A DNA stretch of 64,000 nucleotides from Pomacea canaliculata (GCF_003073045.1 NC_037590.1:42882296-42946295), one strand, 5' to 3'; shown: positions 48,420 to 59,707, counted from the first letter of the stretch. Notes: generated from the letters alone by a model not told the origin. A program made the numbers and translations.

Positions 48420-51400
48420 GTCAGGAAACGGTTGACAGATGTCACGTGACATTTCTTGCCTCACCTGTCACTCCACACTTTCTCTAGATTATTCTTTTTT
48501 TAAGTTTACCTCAGCAGGCTTTGCTGCGCGTTTACACAACCCTGAGTCTGCTTGCACCCTGGGTAGTGAACAGTGGGTAGTTTATGATTCGTGATGCGTT
48601 TTGCTATTTATTTTCTCACTCGTAGATTTTCCAGAAAAACTTTGTAGCTTTTCCTTTTGTGTATTAAGAATCTCAGGTGACATCCTAGGCGAGGTTCGGC
48701 CATTATGTGGAACATTCAGCTCCTGGGGTTCGTTTCATGGAGCGCGGTGTGGCCTCGTTTGATGTTTTAGTGATGATCGATGCATGAGCTGTGCTCAGTG
48801 ATACAGTGACACAGCTTGTTGTTATTCCACGCCCGTCGTCGAGATTGAGAGATCGGCGTGCAATGAATGAAAATTGACAATAATTTTATAAAAATTATAC
48901 CACAAAAATTAAGACTTTCAGTGTGTGTGTTCATGGCGCTGAAATGACAACTGACTGGCAAGACGGGATGTTTGGTCATGAGACTCCGCTTGCCTCTAGT
49001 CTTGTTAGAAACGAAATATCCTCCCATAACACCAAACATCCACCACAAGCTGCAACTTGTGGAGTTTTCTGCCCTGAACACAAGAGACCAAGTTACAAGT
49101 TGCAGTCATTTCCAACTGTGCTGTGGAAACAAAAACTTCCACATTTTTCTTCACAAACCGTCAACCGTGGGTAGACACCACACGGATGCGCATCCTCCCA
49201 CTACTACTCCCACCACCAGAATGAAGTTCCAAGTGAACTGAATTTTTTTAACACCTTTGTTGAATCTCTCCAGGCATCCCTTATCATGATGCTGAGAGGG
49301 CAGGAACAAAGATTTCTCTTCTCCTCATAATTAGTTTAACATTTAAGAAAAGATGTAAGACAGATAGGTGGGAAGCAAGGTATGCAAATGAGACAGAAGA
49401 CAGCGACCCTGGGTGTAGAGAAGGACGGAGGCGGCTTTGGCAAGCTCGCCCACCCCATTGCCTCCAGTGTCGGTGCCCACCCACGATCATCCATCAGTCG
49501 CGGAGTCTCATCAGCAGAAGTGCTTTGGTGAGTCTGTCGCCAGTTGACACGCTGCTGACCGCTCCGACCACAGCTTCCGGTCAGTGGCACCCTGCTGGGG
49601 CAAACAATGGCCCCATGTCTGGTGGGATGGACGGAAAGGACAGTCCGTAGTCCGGCGAAAGTGGCTGTCAGGGTGATCATTAATCACGGGTGTGCTTTGG
49701 CAAGGGAGGCGTCAGACGGGTAGTTCGTGCTCTTGACCTGCAAGCTGAGGTCAAGGGTGTCCATCTGGGTCTTGCTAGAGGCTGGAACATTCTCTGTCCA
49801 CCCAACAGCCAATGGCTACCTGATTAATAACGGAAAGTAACAGAACATGTTGGCTCTGATGTTCAAATGTCAGGCCCTAGACAGGGTGAACCCCTTACAG
49901 TTCATTGCACACGTGGCCCTAGGCATCCTTGCCAGATACTTTATCCTTTCACTTCTGCTAGCTTCTGCTACATCCGTGAACCTTGTACAGTTACTGATGT
50001 CATTTCAACAACATACCATTGTGGGCTCACCAGACAGTTATCTACAGTCAGTTCCCCGATGTTTTATTTTCTCTAAACAATCTTATAGTCGATGTAAGTG
50101 TGGCATTTATCACACTGTCATGTCAACAGTTCGTCACGCTTCATGTCAGGCCGTCAGAATTCTAGACACACCATCCAACAAGTCATCTTCAACGATTTTG
50201 AGCACTGATGTTGAGTATCAAACCTTGTGTTCGAAAATCATTCCTAAATATGTCCTTTCCATCCGAAGGAGAGAATCACCGTGATGAAAATAAAGACACG
50301 TTTCGTGTGCCACACATCGGACGTCTGCTCGTCTTTCCCTCGCCTGCCGTTGTCTCACCTGTGACCTGTGGCACCCACCAGGTGAGAGGTCACTAGTGAC
50401 AGACAAGTCTGGCAGCGGCACTGAGTAAATAATTACAGGACTCACCCACCAGCTTTAACCAATCCACCCCGATGCCATGTAGACAGCAGAGGAAGGCATC
50501 GTTGTAACCCTAGGGGCTAACAGAATCTGTGTTCTCTTCTCTACAATGGACAACAACAGTTCACAGAGCAAACGCTCTCGACAATGTGAACATAGCAGTT
50601 CACACAACTAAAGACTACATGTCATCCTCGGGGACGATTTTGTGTATTTTACTCGAGACACCTGCCAATGAAAAACCAAAACAAAAAAAACCCTCCAAAT
50701 GTTTGGAACTCTCTCTCTCTCCATGATCTTTTTTCGCATATCCCTAAAAGCCATCTGTACAGGTCACAGGTTATAGGTCATAGCTCCAAACGACCAATCA
50801 CCTTAACGACTTATTTTTATCCTATTCTGTTGCACGTCTTGGCTTACCTGAGACAAGTCATACCACCTTAAACAAAACAAAAACAAATAAATACAAAAGA
50901 CTGTGCGACCTTCACCTACCGTTGAGGGATGGTAGAGTGACAGACAGCCAAAGGTCGCCACAAGACCAGGGGGAGAAGGGAGCTACCTTACCTCAGCCCC
51001 AGTCATTACTGTACGTGATGGCCTTCCTTCCCCGCGAGAACCGTTTCCATAGAAACCTTGAATCCAATTTCGAGGCTTGTGCCCGTTCGTTGAAAACTTA
51101 AATAAGAAGGAAGTATTTTTCCTCCACTTTGCCAGTCACCTTCCCCCTTTTAACGAGGAGGCGCTTACGGCGATAAACCTGTAAACCTCAGTGGAAAATA
51201 AGTGATGAAATGTAATTCCTTCCTGCACAACAGAAGCTCGAGGGAGGAAACGCTAGCAAATACATTAACACACCATATGTTGACAAAAACATTAGCAAAT
51301 CACGTGTTGACGAGCGTGTTGATGACAGCAGCGATGTGAACTAAGGACCACAGGTTGGAATATAGTAGAAAAGGAAACTTTTATATAAAACTTGGGACAC

Positions 51401-54116
51401 AAACAGTCTCCACCAATGAAACGAGCCTTGATGTCCATAAACTAAAGATATCGAGACAGCAGAGAGGATCATGGTCGCGAGGACGTGTCATGTGTCACTG
51501 ACACTAAATGGGAGACAATCGAGACCGTGAGCGACACTCATTACTTCCCCTTGTGGAAATAACTTCAACTTCTCGACTGGTCTAATTATCATTAGGTATT
51601 CATGGGGTCGCGAGTTCTGACGACCACTAGGAGTCATTCCTTTTTCTATTTCTAGAGATGCTATTCACCATCTGCAAAACACTTGGTTGTGTCCCTTTAT
51701 TCATCACACACTCTCCCTTTCTTCAATTCACAGGGCCAGTAATCTCCCAGTGCTGCAGCTCTTAGTTTTCATGCCATTAATATTATTACTGTTAGTGCTT
51801 TCTGCTGGTCTAGTGTAACACAAAGATTGCCAATACATCACTAAACTTTATGAGATAAAAAGGACAGTAAATCTCACTTGAACACAAACTTCTTTGAAAA
51901 GGTGATGATCATAAATTCTTTGATAAATAGTTGATATAAAAGCATTGATCATCAATGCTTCTATAAATGCGTGATAGGAAGGAGGTGATCATCAATATTG
52001 TGATGCTTTCTATTGTTGTCTCTCCAGTATAAAGGAGGGACAATGAGAAGTAAAGATGGTGGTGTATGCAGGGCCTCACGTCTTAGGCCTAATCAGGGAT
52101 ATTGAGAGAGAATTTATACTCTGCAAGTCTCCAATATAACTGTAATGCGATTGGTTGTATCAAAATACCAGTATTATACATATATCCTGTATTTGTTTTG
52201 TGAGATAAAAAAAATCCTGAAAAATTTAGCCTTTAATGCATTATTGTTTTTGGCATTGAAATTTTCAGGCATTTGTTTTGTTCTGTCAGTTCTTTTTTGG
52301 CGAAGGGTAAATTCCCCTCCTGGCGCCTCCGCAATCATCCTCATCCTTCAACTGTGCACACGCCATCAGCTCACAAATGTCCGTCTGGATGAGCTGCCTG
52401 CCGCCTCGCGCTCGTCACAAATCAGACTCCGTGCATCAGCCACTTTCTTTTTTATCTTCGTTGCAACATTTCAGCCGAAGACACGGCGAGTTAAATCAGA
52501 GCCAATATGGTGGACACGAGGAGCCATTCATTAACTGAATATCATACTGCAAAGCAAGCAGCTAAATCTCAACACGCGCTCTTTGCGACAGTGAGGCGCG
52601 AAAGACACGCGCGAGGCATACAAAGAACCCGTATGAAACCTTGATAACTCTCGTAAAAGTCTCGTGCAATGATTGCTCATCGCGTTACGGCTCCCAGCTG
52701 CACCCCACGTGACATCCAGCCAGCTTTTGTTTATGGCTGATGAGATATTCTGACTGCGTCCGTCCTGAGAGAGATCAACAGATTCCTGCGCCCTCTACAA
52801 GAAGTTTAAAGTTGATAAATAGTGACAGTTGGCCAGTCTCAGCACACCGGTGAGGTCGCACTGCCCGTTCATCATAAAGAGTCGATGGTGGACACAAACA
52901 ACGAAAGTAACAGGACTTAGAAACGATGGAGAGTTTTTGTTTTAAGTTTACTTCAAATGTTTGTCTCAAAGACAACGCCGACGAACAAGATGAAAATAAC
53001 GCCAACAGAAGAAGACCGCGAAAATAGAGCAAACTATTTATTTCATAAATTCTTTTATGTTTTGTGACATGATTTGTTAACTTTTTGGTGCAATTTATTA
53101 CAGGATTATTTATTACATCTTATTTTAGGATTTTTGTGAAAGTTCGTCTCTATGTTTGCTTAACAAGCAGCGGACACGCGAGAGAAAGAAAAAAGTGAAG
53201 GATGGGATCCAACATGAGTTGCCGGCAGATTGCTGAAGGCCAGTTTTTGCTTGCAGGACAGAAGGACTTGGAGTTAAAATAAAACAGACGAGGGTTGATT
53301 TGCTTAAATTGGGATTCAGGCGCATTTTGAACTGTGGAGAGGAGAATTGGAGTTAGCTTGTGGACAGGGTGACTAGGCGTGTTACAAAGATAATGAGAGT
53401 TGGTATTAGTATAGTGAACATAGTTTCCACAAGATGTGAACGCCTGGCATGAGTTGTTGACAGGTGAGACTAGAGGGTGAAGCGGCTTATACAACTTATT
53501 TCAACAACTTACTCAACCACCGAGGCTGAGAAGTCAGCTCTCCACCATAACATCATGATATCTCAATGGTGATGACTGCTGTGCGAGTAAAGTCTCACGT
53601 CCACTGATCACCTTCATCATCGCAGTCGACATCGACATCGACATCTCCGTCATTACTTCCGCCTCTATCATCGTCGTCATTGTCTTTAGTCTCGTACTCA
53701 TCATCGACCCTGTCCCTAGTCTCAGGTCGGAGGGTCACGGGGTCAAGCCAGTCAAAGCAGCTCTGGCCTTGTACTTCCATCTTGTCATCAGTTCCTCTCT
53801 CCGTCTCTCACGTTCTGACCACGTTTCAGGTCCAAACACATCAAGCAGGATTAAGTTTTACGGAAAAGTGGTTTGGAGATTATAAAAATCGCTGCTGTGG
53901 GGAAAAAGTGATTTGCTCTCACGCGCCTGCATTTGCACGCGCATTGCATATTAACTTCTTTGTGGTGTAATATTGTGTTTAACTGGGTGCAAAGTTGTGG
54001 TGCAACATTGTGGTGTATGTCGGTCTAGTATTAACTTAGTGTGACGTGGCAGTGATGTCATGTTGCGGTGTTGCTATGCAGCTGCGGTGAAATGATGCTC
54101 TGCTACTCTGTGTATC
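48420..54116 (+). other. Presumed Rab intron 2, first part
   Basis: 5.7 kb with no recognisable exon. A 145-codon open frame at 49847-50284 has an N-terminal hydrophobic stretch but no known motif and is not called. A 21-bp near-palindrome is at 51940-51960 and an Asp-codon-rich simple stretch at about 53620-53700. Confidence 0.5.
54112..54116. repeat. 5-bp target-site duplication, left (GTATC)
   Basis: GTATC directly precedes the 5' LTR and is repeated exactly at 61360-61364 directly after the 3' LTR. Confidence 0.9.
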
Positions 54117-55532
54117 TGTCATGAACCAGCCTGGTTCAAGGCCAGAACAACAGCCGAAGCGGGGTGGAAGTAATTATAGGTAGGCAGGGATCAGTAACAG
54201 CGGACAGTGGGGGAAACCTTTCTGTCCACTTTTACGACCTGACAGGGCGCCGTGACTTAGGAGGGGAGCGAGAACTAGAGCCGGGGGTGGCAGATGCCGT
54301 AGGTACGGGAATAGCGCGGTAGGCAGTAGTAGCGTTAGTACTAGAGCGATAGCGTTAGGTACAGGTAGATTAGGTGACGAGTAGTCACGTGTTCGATTAG
54401 TATATAGTTAGAGGTAGATGGTTAGTCGGGGCTTTTTCCCAAAATACCAGCAGAGACTACCGTCTCTGAGCGTCGTATCAACTGTAGGCAGCAAGTCTGT
54501 AGGGAGGCCCGTTCTACCGAACGTATCGCGCTACTTGCTGGCACTTACAGTCTGGAATCGTGAGAGTGAGAAAGGGGTCTCCGTCCTCGCAGACGTCAAG
54601 AAGGAGGTACACCGTCAGAACCGGCTACAGCAACTCTGCCACCCGTTGTCTGGGGTAACCGCCGGGAGTAGTGATTGTTGTTCCTGTGTACCTCTGGGGT
54701 CTTGGACGTCTGGAGCCGGTGCCGGACCACTGTCGCCTGAAATCGTCGCCGCATCTGCATCCGTTGCCTGGGGCAACCAGAGGAGCAGTAATGCCAGTGA
54801 GCTAGGGACAGTGCGTCAGGAAACTCACTTCCGAGTATCGTCACTGCACCCATTGCCTGGGGCAACTGTGGTGGGACAGTGACAAGAAGTCGCCTAGAAG
54901 ACCAGGTGCATGCAGGCAGCTGCACCTATCTTCAGGAAGCAACGCCGTTCAGTCAGAAGGCATCTCTACTCAGAGCATCGTCGCTGCACCCATTGCCTGG
55001 GGGCAACTGTGGTGGGACAGTGGCAAGAATCGTCTACATAACAGGGTGCATGCAGCCAGCTGCACTCATCTTTAAGAAACGAAGGGCAGATAACCAAGTG
55101 GTACCCCAGTACCAAGGTTGTCCTGTGAGAGAACTGTCCAGAGACTGGTGAAGTGTTCGTCGGGGGTGGTTTTGGACGACTAGAAGGAAAGTGTAATTTA
55201 TCTATCTCATTTACATTCTTTACTTTCTTAGATTTTGTGACCTGATAATAGTGTATTTGGAGACTTGTATTACGTCTCGTACGTCAACCTAATTTGCTTG
55301 TTAATTTCTTTGTAATTATAATTTGTTGTTGTGCAACTGTCTTGTCAGTTGTGTGTTTTGCGCACGCGAGGAGAGCGACTGTCAGTCGGTGAGCGTGCGG
55401 ACGTGTGGAACGGACGGGTGTCTGAGTGTAAGGGTGAAAGCGGGCGAAGCGAGCCAGCCAGAGGACCCCTTTCCCCTAAGGGCGAGTGAGGCCCATCCCT
55501 CCACAGACGCGCCCATCCCCCGTTCCATCACA
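54117..55532 (+). repeat. 5' long terminal repeat, 1416 bp
   Basis: Begins TGTCATGAAC and ends CCATCACA. A TATA-like TATATAG is at 54401-54407. The LTR contains an ATG-initiated open frame of 154 codons (54418-54882) of no recognisable family, and a diverged internal duplication of about 140 bp (from about 54836 and about 54977). Four copies of a TTGCCTGGGGCAA-type hairpin occur at 54645, 54763, 54852 and 54992. Apart from ten single-base length differences it matches the 3' LTR throughout. Confidence 0.93.
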
Positions 55533-55534
55533 AA

Positions 55535-55553
55535 TGGGGGCTCGAGCCGGGAT
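55535..55553 (+). other. Primer-binding site, tRNA-Pro type
   Basis: Two bases after the LTR, TGGGGGCTCG followed by AGCCGGGAT is complementary to the 3' end of animal tRNA-Pro (as in TGGGGGCTCGTCCGGGAT of murine leukaemia-type elements) with one extra base and a change in the middle. The first ten bases match exactly. Confidence 0.65.
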
Positions 55554-55818
55554 CTGAATGTTTAGGTTGACCATTTGTTTTCAGGTCCAAAGAAGAGGTC
55601 GAAAGTGCGAGTGTTGTCTTTCGTCCTATGTCGTATCACTCTTTATACATGACATGTTGTTGAACCTAGGATTCTGTGTGTATTGATGTATTTTACTACG
55701 CTAGCTAACTTGTGTGACTATCAGAATTGCTTAATTAATTGCTGATTTGACATCAATGCGCATCGATTGTAAACAGGTTGCAAGTGGCCAGCAAGTAGCT
55801 GAAGCAGAATAAGTGATC

Positions 55819-56973
55819 ATGGTAGCTGTAGGGTCTCTAGAGTTAGTTACGATGGATAAGAAATTCTGTCTAACACGCAGTGAAAAGAGAAAGGAGTTGA
55901 AAGAAGCCGGAGTAGAGCGTGGGCTAGTAGGAAAAGATTTATGGCAGTATATAGACAGAGAGTTGGACAAATGGTGGGAAGAAAAAAAAGAGGAGAGAGA
56001 TCGAGTCGAGCGCGAGCGAGAAAGAGAGTATGCTGAACGCGAGAGAGAGTACGCTGAACGCGAGAGAGAGTACGTTGAACGCGAGAAAGAACGGGAGAGG
56101 AGGAGAGCTGAGCGCGAGAGAGTGTACGCTGAACGCGAGAAAGAACGCGAGAGGAGGAGAGCTGAGCGCGAGAGACAGCTAGAAGAACGCGAGAAAGAGC
56201 TAGTAATGCGCCAGTTTATAGAGATGTTAGAAGAAATCTGCGAAGAGAAAGGTAAAACTGAGGAAGAGTCACGAAAGTTTATAGAGTACAATTTAAAGGG
56301 CTGCCGCTGGGGAACGATAGCCGAAGAGAGAGAGGAAAAGGCTAGAGTAAAGGAGGTAGAGAGAGTTGCACGCGAACGCGCGCGCGAGCGGGTCAAAAGC
56401 CAGAAGGCTAAAAAGGAAAAGAAAGAGCGAACCAAGCGCGAGAAAGAGCAAGAATTCCTGCGAGAGGTGTGCCGGTTAGGCGGGGTCAGCTTAGATGACA
56501 GTGATCCGGCCGAGGCAGGTAATTACAGGTCAGAGCGCGGAGTGGCGCCCGCTGTTGGCTGTTCTAGGTGTGGGGGTGCAGGGCATGACCCGAGGTCTTG
56601 CCCCCAACAGTCCGACAGGCTGAGGAGATCTGTAGGTGTGAAGTGTTACAGCTGCGGGGTGGTAGGGCACTATTCGCGCAGTTGTCCCCGTGGTTATGAG
56701 TTGCGTAAGGCTGTAACCCCGAGGGGGGAGAAGCTAGCTAGCGAGGTAGATGCTAGCAACGCATACGCTAGTGATAGGAGTGCTACCGATGTACAGGTTA
56801 GCGACGTAGGGCCTGGCGATGCGGTGACCAGCGGCGCGTATACTAGTGGTAGAAAAGCTGCTGATGTTAAGGTTAACGAAGTGAATCCTAGCAAGGAAGA
56901 GGCTAGAAGAGTAGAAACTGGCGAGCAGGCCAGCGGGAGGAGGGGTTTTCCAAGGTGTGGAGACTACCCGTGA
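55819..56973 (+). CDS. gag: Gag-like protein with coiled coil and two CCHC zinc knuckles
   Basis: 384 residues from an ATG in strong context (A at -3, G at +4). A second in-frame Met 11 codons on could also be used. Residues about 12-55 (KKFCLTRSEKRKELKEAG..., ...WQYIDRELDKWWEEKK) resemble the start of Gypsy-type gags of molluscs and ticks. Residues about 55-140 are a highly charged helix made of tandem ERERE-YAE units, from 21-bp and 54-bp DNA repeats. Two nucleocapsid knuckles follow, CSRCGGAGHDPRSC (about 248-261) and CYSCGVVGHYSRSC (about 276-289), both C-x2-C-x4-H-x4-C, then a Ser/Ala/Asp-rich tail. The role would be RNA binding and particle assembly in the cytoplasm. It ends at a TGA 43 nt upstream of the next open frame. 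Confidence 0.85.
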   Translation: MVAVGSLELVTMDKKFCLTRSEKRKELKEAGVERGLVGKDLWQYIDRELDKWWEEKKEERDRVEREREREYAEREREYAEREREYVEREKERERRRAERERVYAEREKERERRRAERERQLEEREKELVMRQFIEMLEEICEEKGKTEEESRKFIEYNLKGCRWGTIAEEREEKARVKEVERVARERARERVKSQKAKKEKKERTKREKEQEFLREVCRLGGVSLDDSDPAEAGNYRSERGVAPAVGCSRCGGAGHDPRSCPQQSDRLRRSVGVKCYSCGVVGHYSRSCPRGYELRKAVTPRGEKLASEVDASNAYASDRSATDVQVSDVGPGDAVTSGAYTSGRKAADVKVNEVNPSKEEARRVETGEQASGRRGFPRCGDYP

Positions 56974-57100
56974 GAGAGGAGGGTTAGGAGGTGTAGAGTT
57001 CCTAATCTCCTCGTGAGCCAAGCCGGGCACAGTCACGCTGTTAGGCAACTGCAGTACAGGACCAGGGTCTTGGAAGGCGCGAGAGCTGGTTAGCGGTACT

Positions 57101-57580
57101 AGGGCATTGCAGGCAGTAGGAAGTGGCGATCGCGAGAGGCGAGTACCGGTTGGTAGTGCGGATCTGCTGCAGGCGGGCGACAGCGGCCATCGTGAGATGC
57201 GAGCGCCGACTGTCGCTAAAGAACCGCTGCAGACAGGTGACAGTGGCAGTCTTGAGGAACAAGTGCCAACTGTCGTTACAGGGCCGCTGCAGGCGGTTGA
57301 CACTGGCAAACTTGAGGAACAAGTGCCAGCTGTCAGTGAAGTGCCGTTGCAGACGGGAGACACTGGCAATCTTGAGGAACAAGTGCCAGCTGTCAGGGAA
57401 GTACTGTTGCAGCCAGGTGACAGTGACAGTCCAGAGAGGCGGGTGCCAACTGTCGAGAGAGGTACAGGCTGGCACCGACTGGTACAAACCAAAGACGGCG
57501 ATGATCCTGGAGGCCAGGATCCAAAGGTCTTTGAGGTGCCAGTGCAGACAGGAGACACTAGCGATCCCGAGTGGGGGGTG
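57101..57580 (+). repeat. 60-bp tandem repeat in the orphan ORF
   Basis: About seven in-frame 60-bp units with the core CTGCAGACAGGTGACAGTGG and ending GAGGAACAAGTGCCA or variants. The unit length is a multiple of three, so the frame is preserved. The last copies are separated by a diverged insert. Confidence 0.85.
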
Positions 57581-59707
57581 CTAGCTGTCCGTTGCGTCCC
57601 AGTGATCGCAGACGGCGAGTCGGGCCTAGGTGTGAGACCGGCAGTATCGCCAGCGAAGAGGGACGGGGAGGTGCGGGTGACTACACAGACAGTGGTTGTC
57701 AAAGTAAGCCCCACACTCGCAGAATGTGCGGAAACTTTCAGAAGTGACCGCACGGTCGGAACCGTAGGGGTGAAGAGGCATGAAGAGATGCAACTGGAAG
57801 CGCAGCAGCTGGAGGAAGCCATTCGTCGCAGCAATACAACATATGAAGCGGCGAAGAGACTGGAACAAGCAAAGCAGAAAGAGTTGCAAGATTTGCTTCG
57901 AGCGATTGCCGACAGAGAGCGGGAACATAAAGACGCCCGAAAGGCACTGAATCGCGTGCGGAAGAAAATTAGAAAAGAGGAAAACAAACTCAACAAGTTA
58001 GTGTCTAATACAAACGCCAACCTGGGTCGGACCCGGTCAGATCCGGACAGGAAGCAAGAGCTGGACAGAACAAGTCAGTCAAGTCTACAGCGCAGAAAGG
58101 AGGCCAGCGGAAGGCATGCAAATGAGAAGTTTGGTGACATGCAGAACCCCATTCAAAGACAAGAGAAGAAGATGGGGGAACGCAACAAGAAGAAGAGTGA
58201 AATGGCCAAGGCGTGGCCAGCGTCATTAGAGGGAGCACAGAGGTTCCACACAGACTCAGCCGAGGGTCAGGAACTCTTGAAGGAAGAGCAAGCCTGGTAC
58301 GAAAACACGCTGACTGACATTCAGCAACTGATGGGGCCGAGAAACCAGCTGCTACAAGAAAATCAAGAGAAGCGGCAGGAGGAGCTAAACCCTGTTCTAC
58401 GACAGGCAGAGGCAGAAGTGGCAGCCAAGCCACGAGTGGTGCAGCATGTTACCAGCTCCTTTAACAACAGCAGTTCTGAGTTGAAGCTCACCTATGCGAT
58501 GCAGAAGCTGGAGCAGAGTGAGCTGGAGAGCTTACAGACACAACCTGCAGAGGAAACGAGTGACTCTGAGAGAGTCCGAGTAGGTGTGAAAATGCACTAT
58601 CAATTGAAGGCAAGGGTAAAATCGCCAACAGGTGAATCGGACTGGCGGCTTGCACGAAGACCTACAGTCGTGTCAGCAAGCCAGCGAACCCAACGGGGTA
58701 GGAGGTCAAGAAGGCGTGACCGGCGAAGGCACGCGTCCTCACGGCTGGGGTCAGATAGGACATCACGTGATGTCAACAAGAAAGGTTGGGTTACATCGGA
58801 AGGGATAGGTAAAGCGCTTTCCACCTCAGGTAGCCATCGCGAAAGGGTGCAGCGTGCCCGGAAGGGGGTGGGCGGCGCCTTGACGAGGACACCGCGGCTG
58901 AGCCGGCTGTGGGACCGTCAACGCGTTGCTCATGGTAACGCACAGGTAGTAAGTAGCCTGCGTTACCAGAAGCCGTTGCACCGCCAGAAAGAAGTAAACG
59001 GGCTAGGTATGGATTTAGCCGCAGAGGTCGGTAGATCTCAGGTGACCTGGAGGTTGGGAAAGGTAGAACTGCACACTAATAACCGGCTAGGGATGGGGTC
59101 GCTGCTCATCCAGAAGCACGACGCCCACTTTACACACAGTCCGGGCGAAGTTCAAGGTGTAGAAACAAATAGCGCAGAAACAGAATGGAGTTTGGTAAAA
59201 ACAGGAATTCCAGAAGAAGGTGCGACAGAGGACACGGACGGGAAAGCCGACCGTGTGTCGCAGGTAGGTGGAAATCGGCCGATTGCGGTGTCGGCGAGAA
59301 ACAGTAAGACACGCGGTAACCAAAACAAAGCGGTCAGCGGTCACGGTACGGTTGATTGGCTGTCACCGAACAGCATCGGTAGGGTGATTAACCCACGAAG
59401 GAGAGCGGCAAGCGCTGCCGGCCAACCTGATCCGATCACAGACGGATCAGTAAAGAAACTGTTCAGTGAGAAGGATGACGTAAGCCTTACGCAGGGTAGG
59501 GTCAAGTTTAGTGATGTCGGGTCAAGTGGGGTGCCAGACATACACGGGCCGAGTGACGGCGTTGGTCATGTCGCATGTGCGGAGTTAGCATATGGCTTGA
59601 CAGCATTGGATAATGCGCAAAGATACTTTCCGTACTGGGCCGAATGGAATCTTTGGAAGGGAAACGACCGCAAGAGAGAACTAGGCGAGTCGCGTGTGCG
59701 TGGGTAA
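57197..59707 (+). CDS. Orphan second ORF of the LTR element, 836 codons, function unknown
   Basis: The frame is open from 57017 (after a TGA at 57014) to TAA at 59705; the first ATG is at 57197, so 836 codons from that Met. It is in the +1 frame relative to gag. The N-terminal part is a 20-residue repeat (60 bp; LQTGDTGNLEEQVPAV type), about seven copies including those upstream of the ATG. A predicted coiled coil follows (HEEMQLEAQQLEEAI... to ...IRKEENKLNKLV; about residues 190-270 from the Met), then a second charged segment and a basic Arg-rich region (RTQRGRRSRRRDRRRHASS). The C-terminus ends near YFPYWAEWNLWKGNDRK. No RT (YxDD), integrase (HHCC, DDE) or RNase H motif is visible. It could be a structural or packaging protein, a remnant of pol replaced by other sequence, or captured host sequence. 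I do not recognise it. Confidence 0.75.
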   Translation: MRAPTVAKEPLQTGDSGSLEEQVPTVVTGPLQAVDTGKLEEQVPAVSEVPLQTGDTGNLEEQVPAVREVLLQPGDSDSPERRVPTVERGTGWHRLVQTKDGDDPGGQDPKVFEVPVQTGDTSDPEWGVLAVRCVPVIADGESGLGVRPAVSPAKRDGEVRVTTQTVVVKVSPTLAECAETFRSDRTVGTVGVKRHEEMQLEAQQLEEAIRRSNTTYEAAKRLEQAKQKELQDLLRAIADREREHKDARKALNRVRKKIRKEENKLNKLVSNTNANLGRTRSDPDRKQELDRTSQSSLQRRKEASGRHANEKFGDMQNPIQRQEKKMGERNKKKSEMAKAWPASLEGAQRFHTDSAEGQELLKEEQAWYENTLTDIQQLMGPRNQLLQENQEKRQEELNPVLRQAEAEVAAKPRVVQHVTSSFNNSSSELKLTYAMQKLEQSELESLQTQPAEETSDSERVRVGVKMHYQLKARVKSPTGESDWRLARRPTVVSASQRTQRGRRSRRRDRRRHASSRLGSDRTSRDVNKKGWVTSEGIGKALSTSGSHRERVQRARKGVGGALTRTPRLSRLWDRQRVAHGNAQVVSSLRYQKPLHRQKEVNGLGMDLAAEVGRSQVTWRLGKVELHTNNRLGMGSLLIQKHDAHFTHSPGEVQGVETNSAETEWSLVKTGIPEEGATEDTDGKADRVSQVGGNRPIAVSARNSKTRGNQNKAVSGHGTVDWLSPNSIGRVINPRRRAASAAGQPDPITDGSVKKLFSEKDDVSLTQGRVKFSDVGSSGVPDIHGPSDGVGHVACAELAYGLTALDNAQRYFPYWAEWNLWKGNDRKRELGESRVRG

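Noticed and set aside
49847..50284. 145-codon plus-strand open frame with an N-terminal hydrophobic stretch
   Set aside because: Resembles a signal anchor only loosely, with no motif and no evidence of splicing or conservation.
55731..56435. 234-codon minus-strand open frame rich in Ser-Arg
   Set aside because: Antisense of the ERERE repeats in gag; a composition artefact.
57190..57400. DSG/DTG motifs as an aspartic protease
   Set aside because: They recur every 20 residues in a tandem repeat and lack the hydrophobic strands and flap of retropepsins.
56734..58020. 428-codon minus-strand open frame
   Set aside because: Ser/Thr/Leu-rich antisense shadow of the gag tail and the repeat region of the orphan ORF, without its own domain signature.
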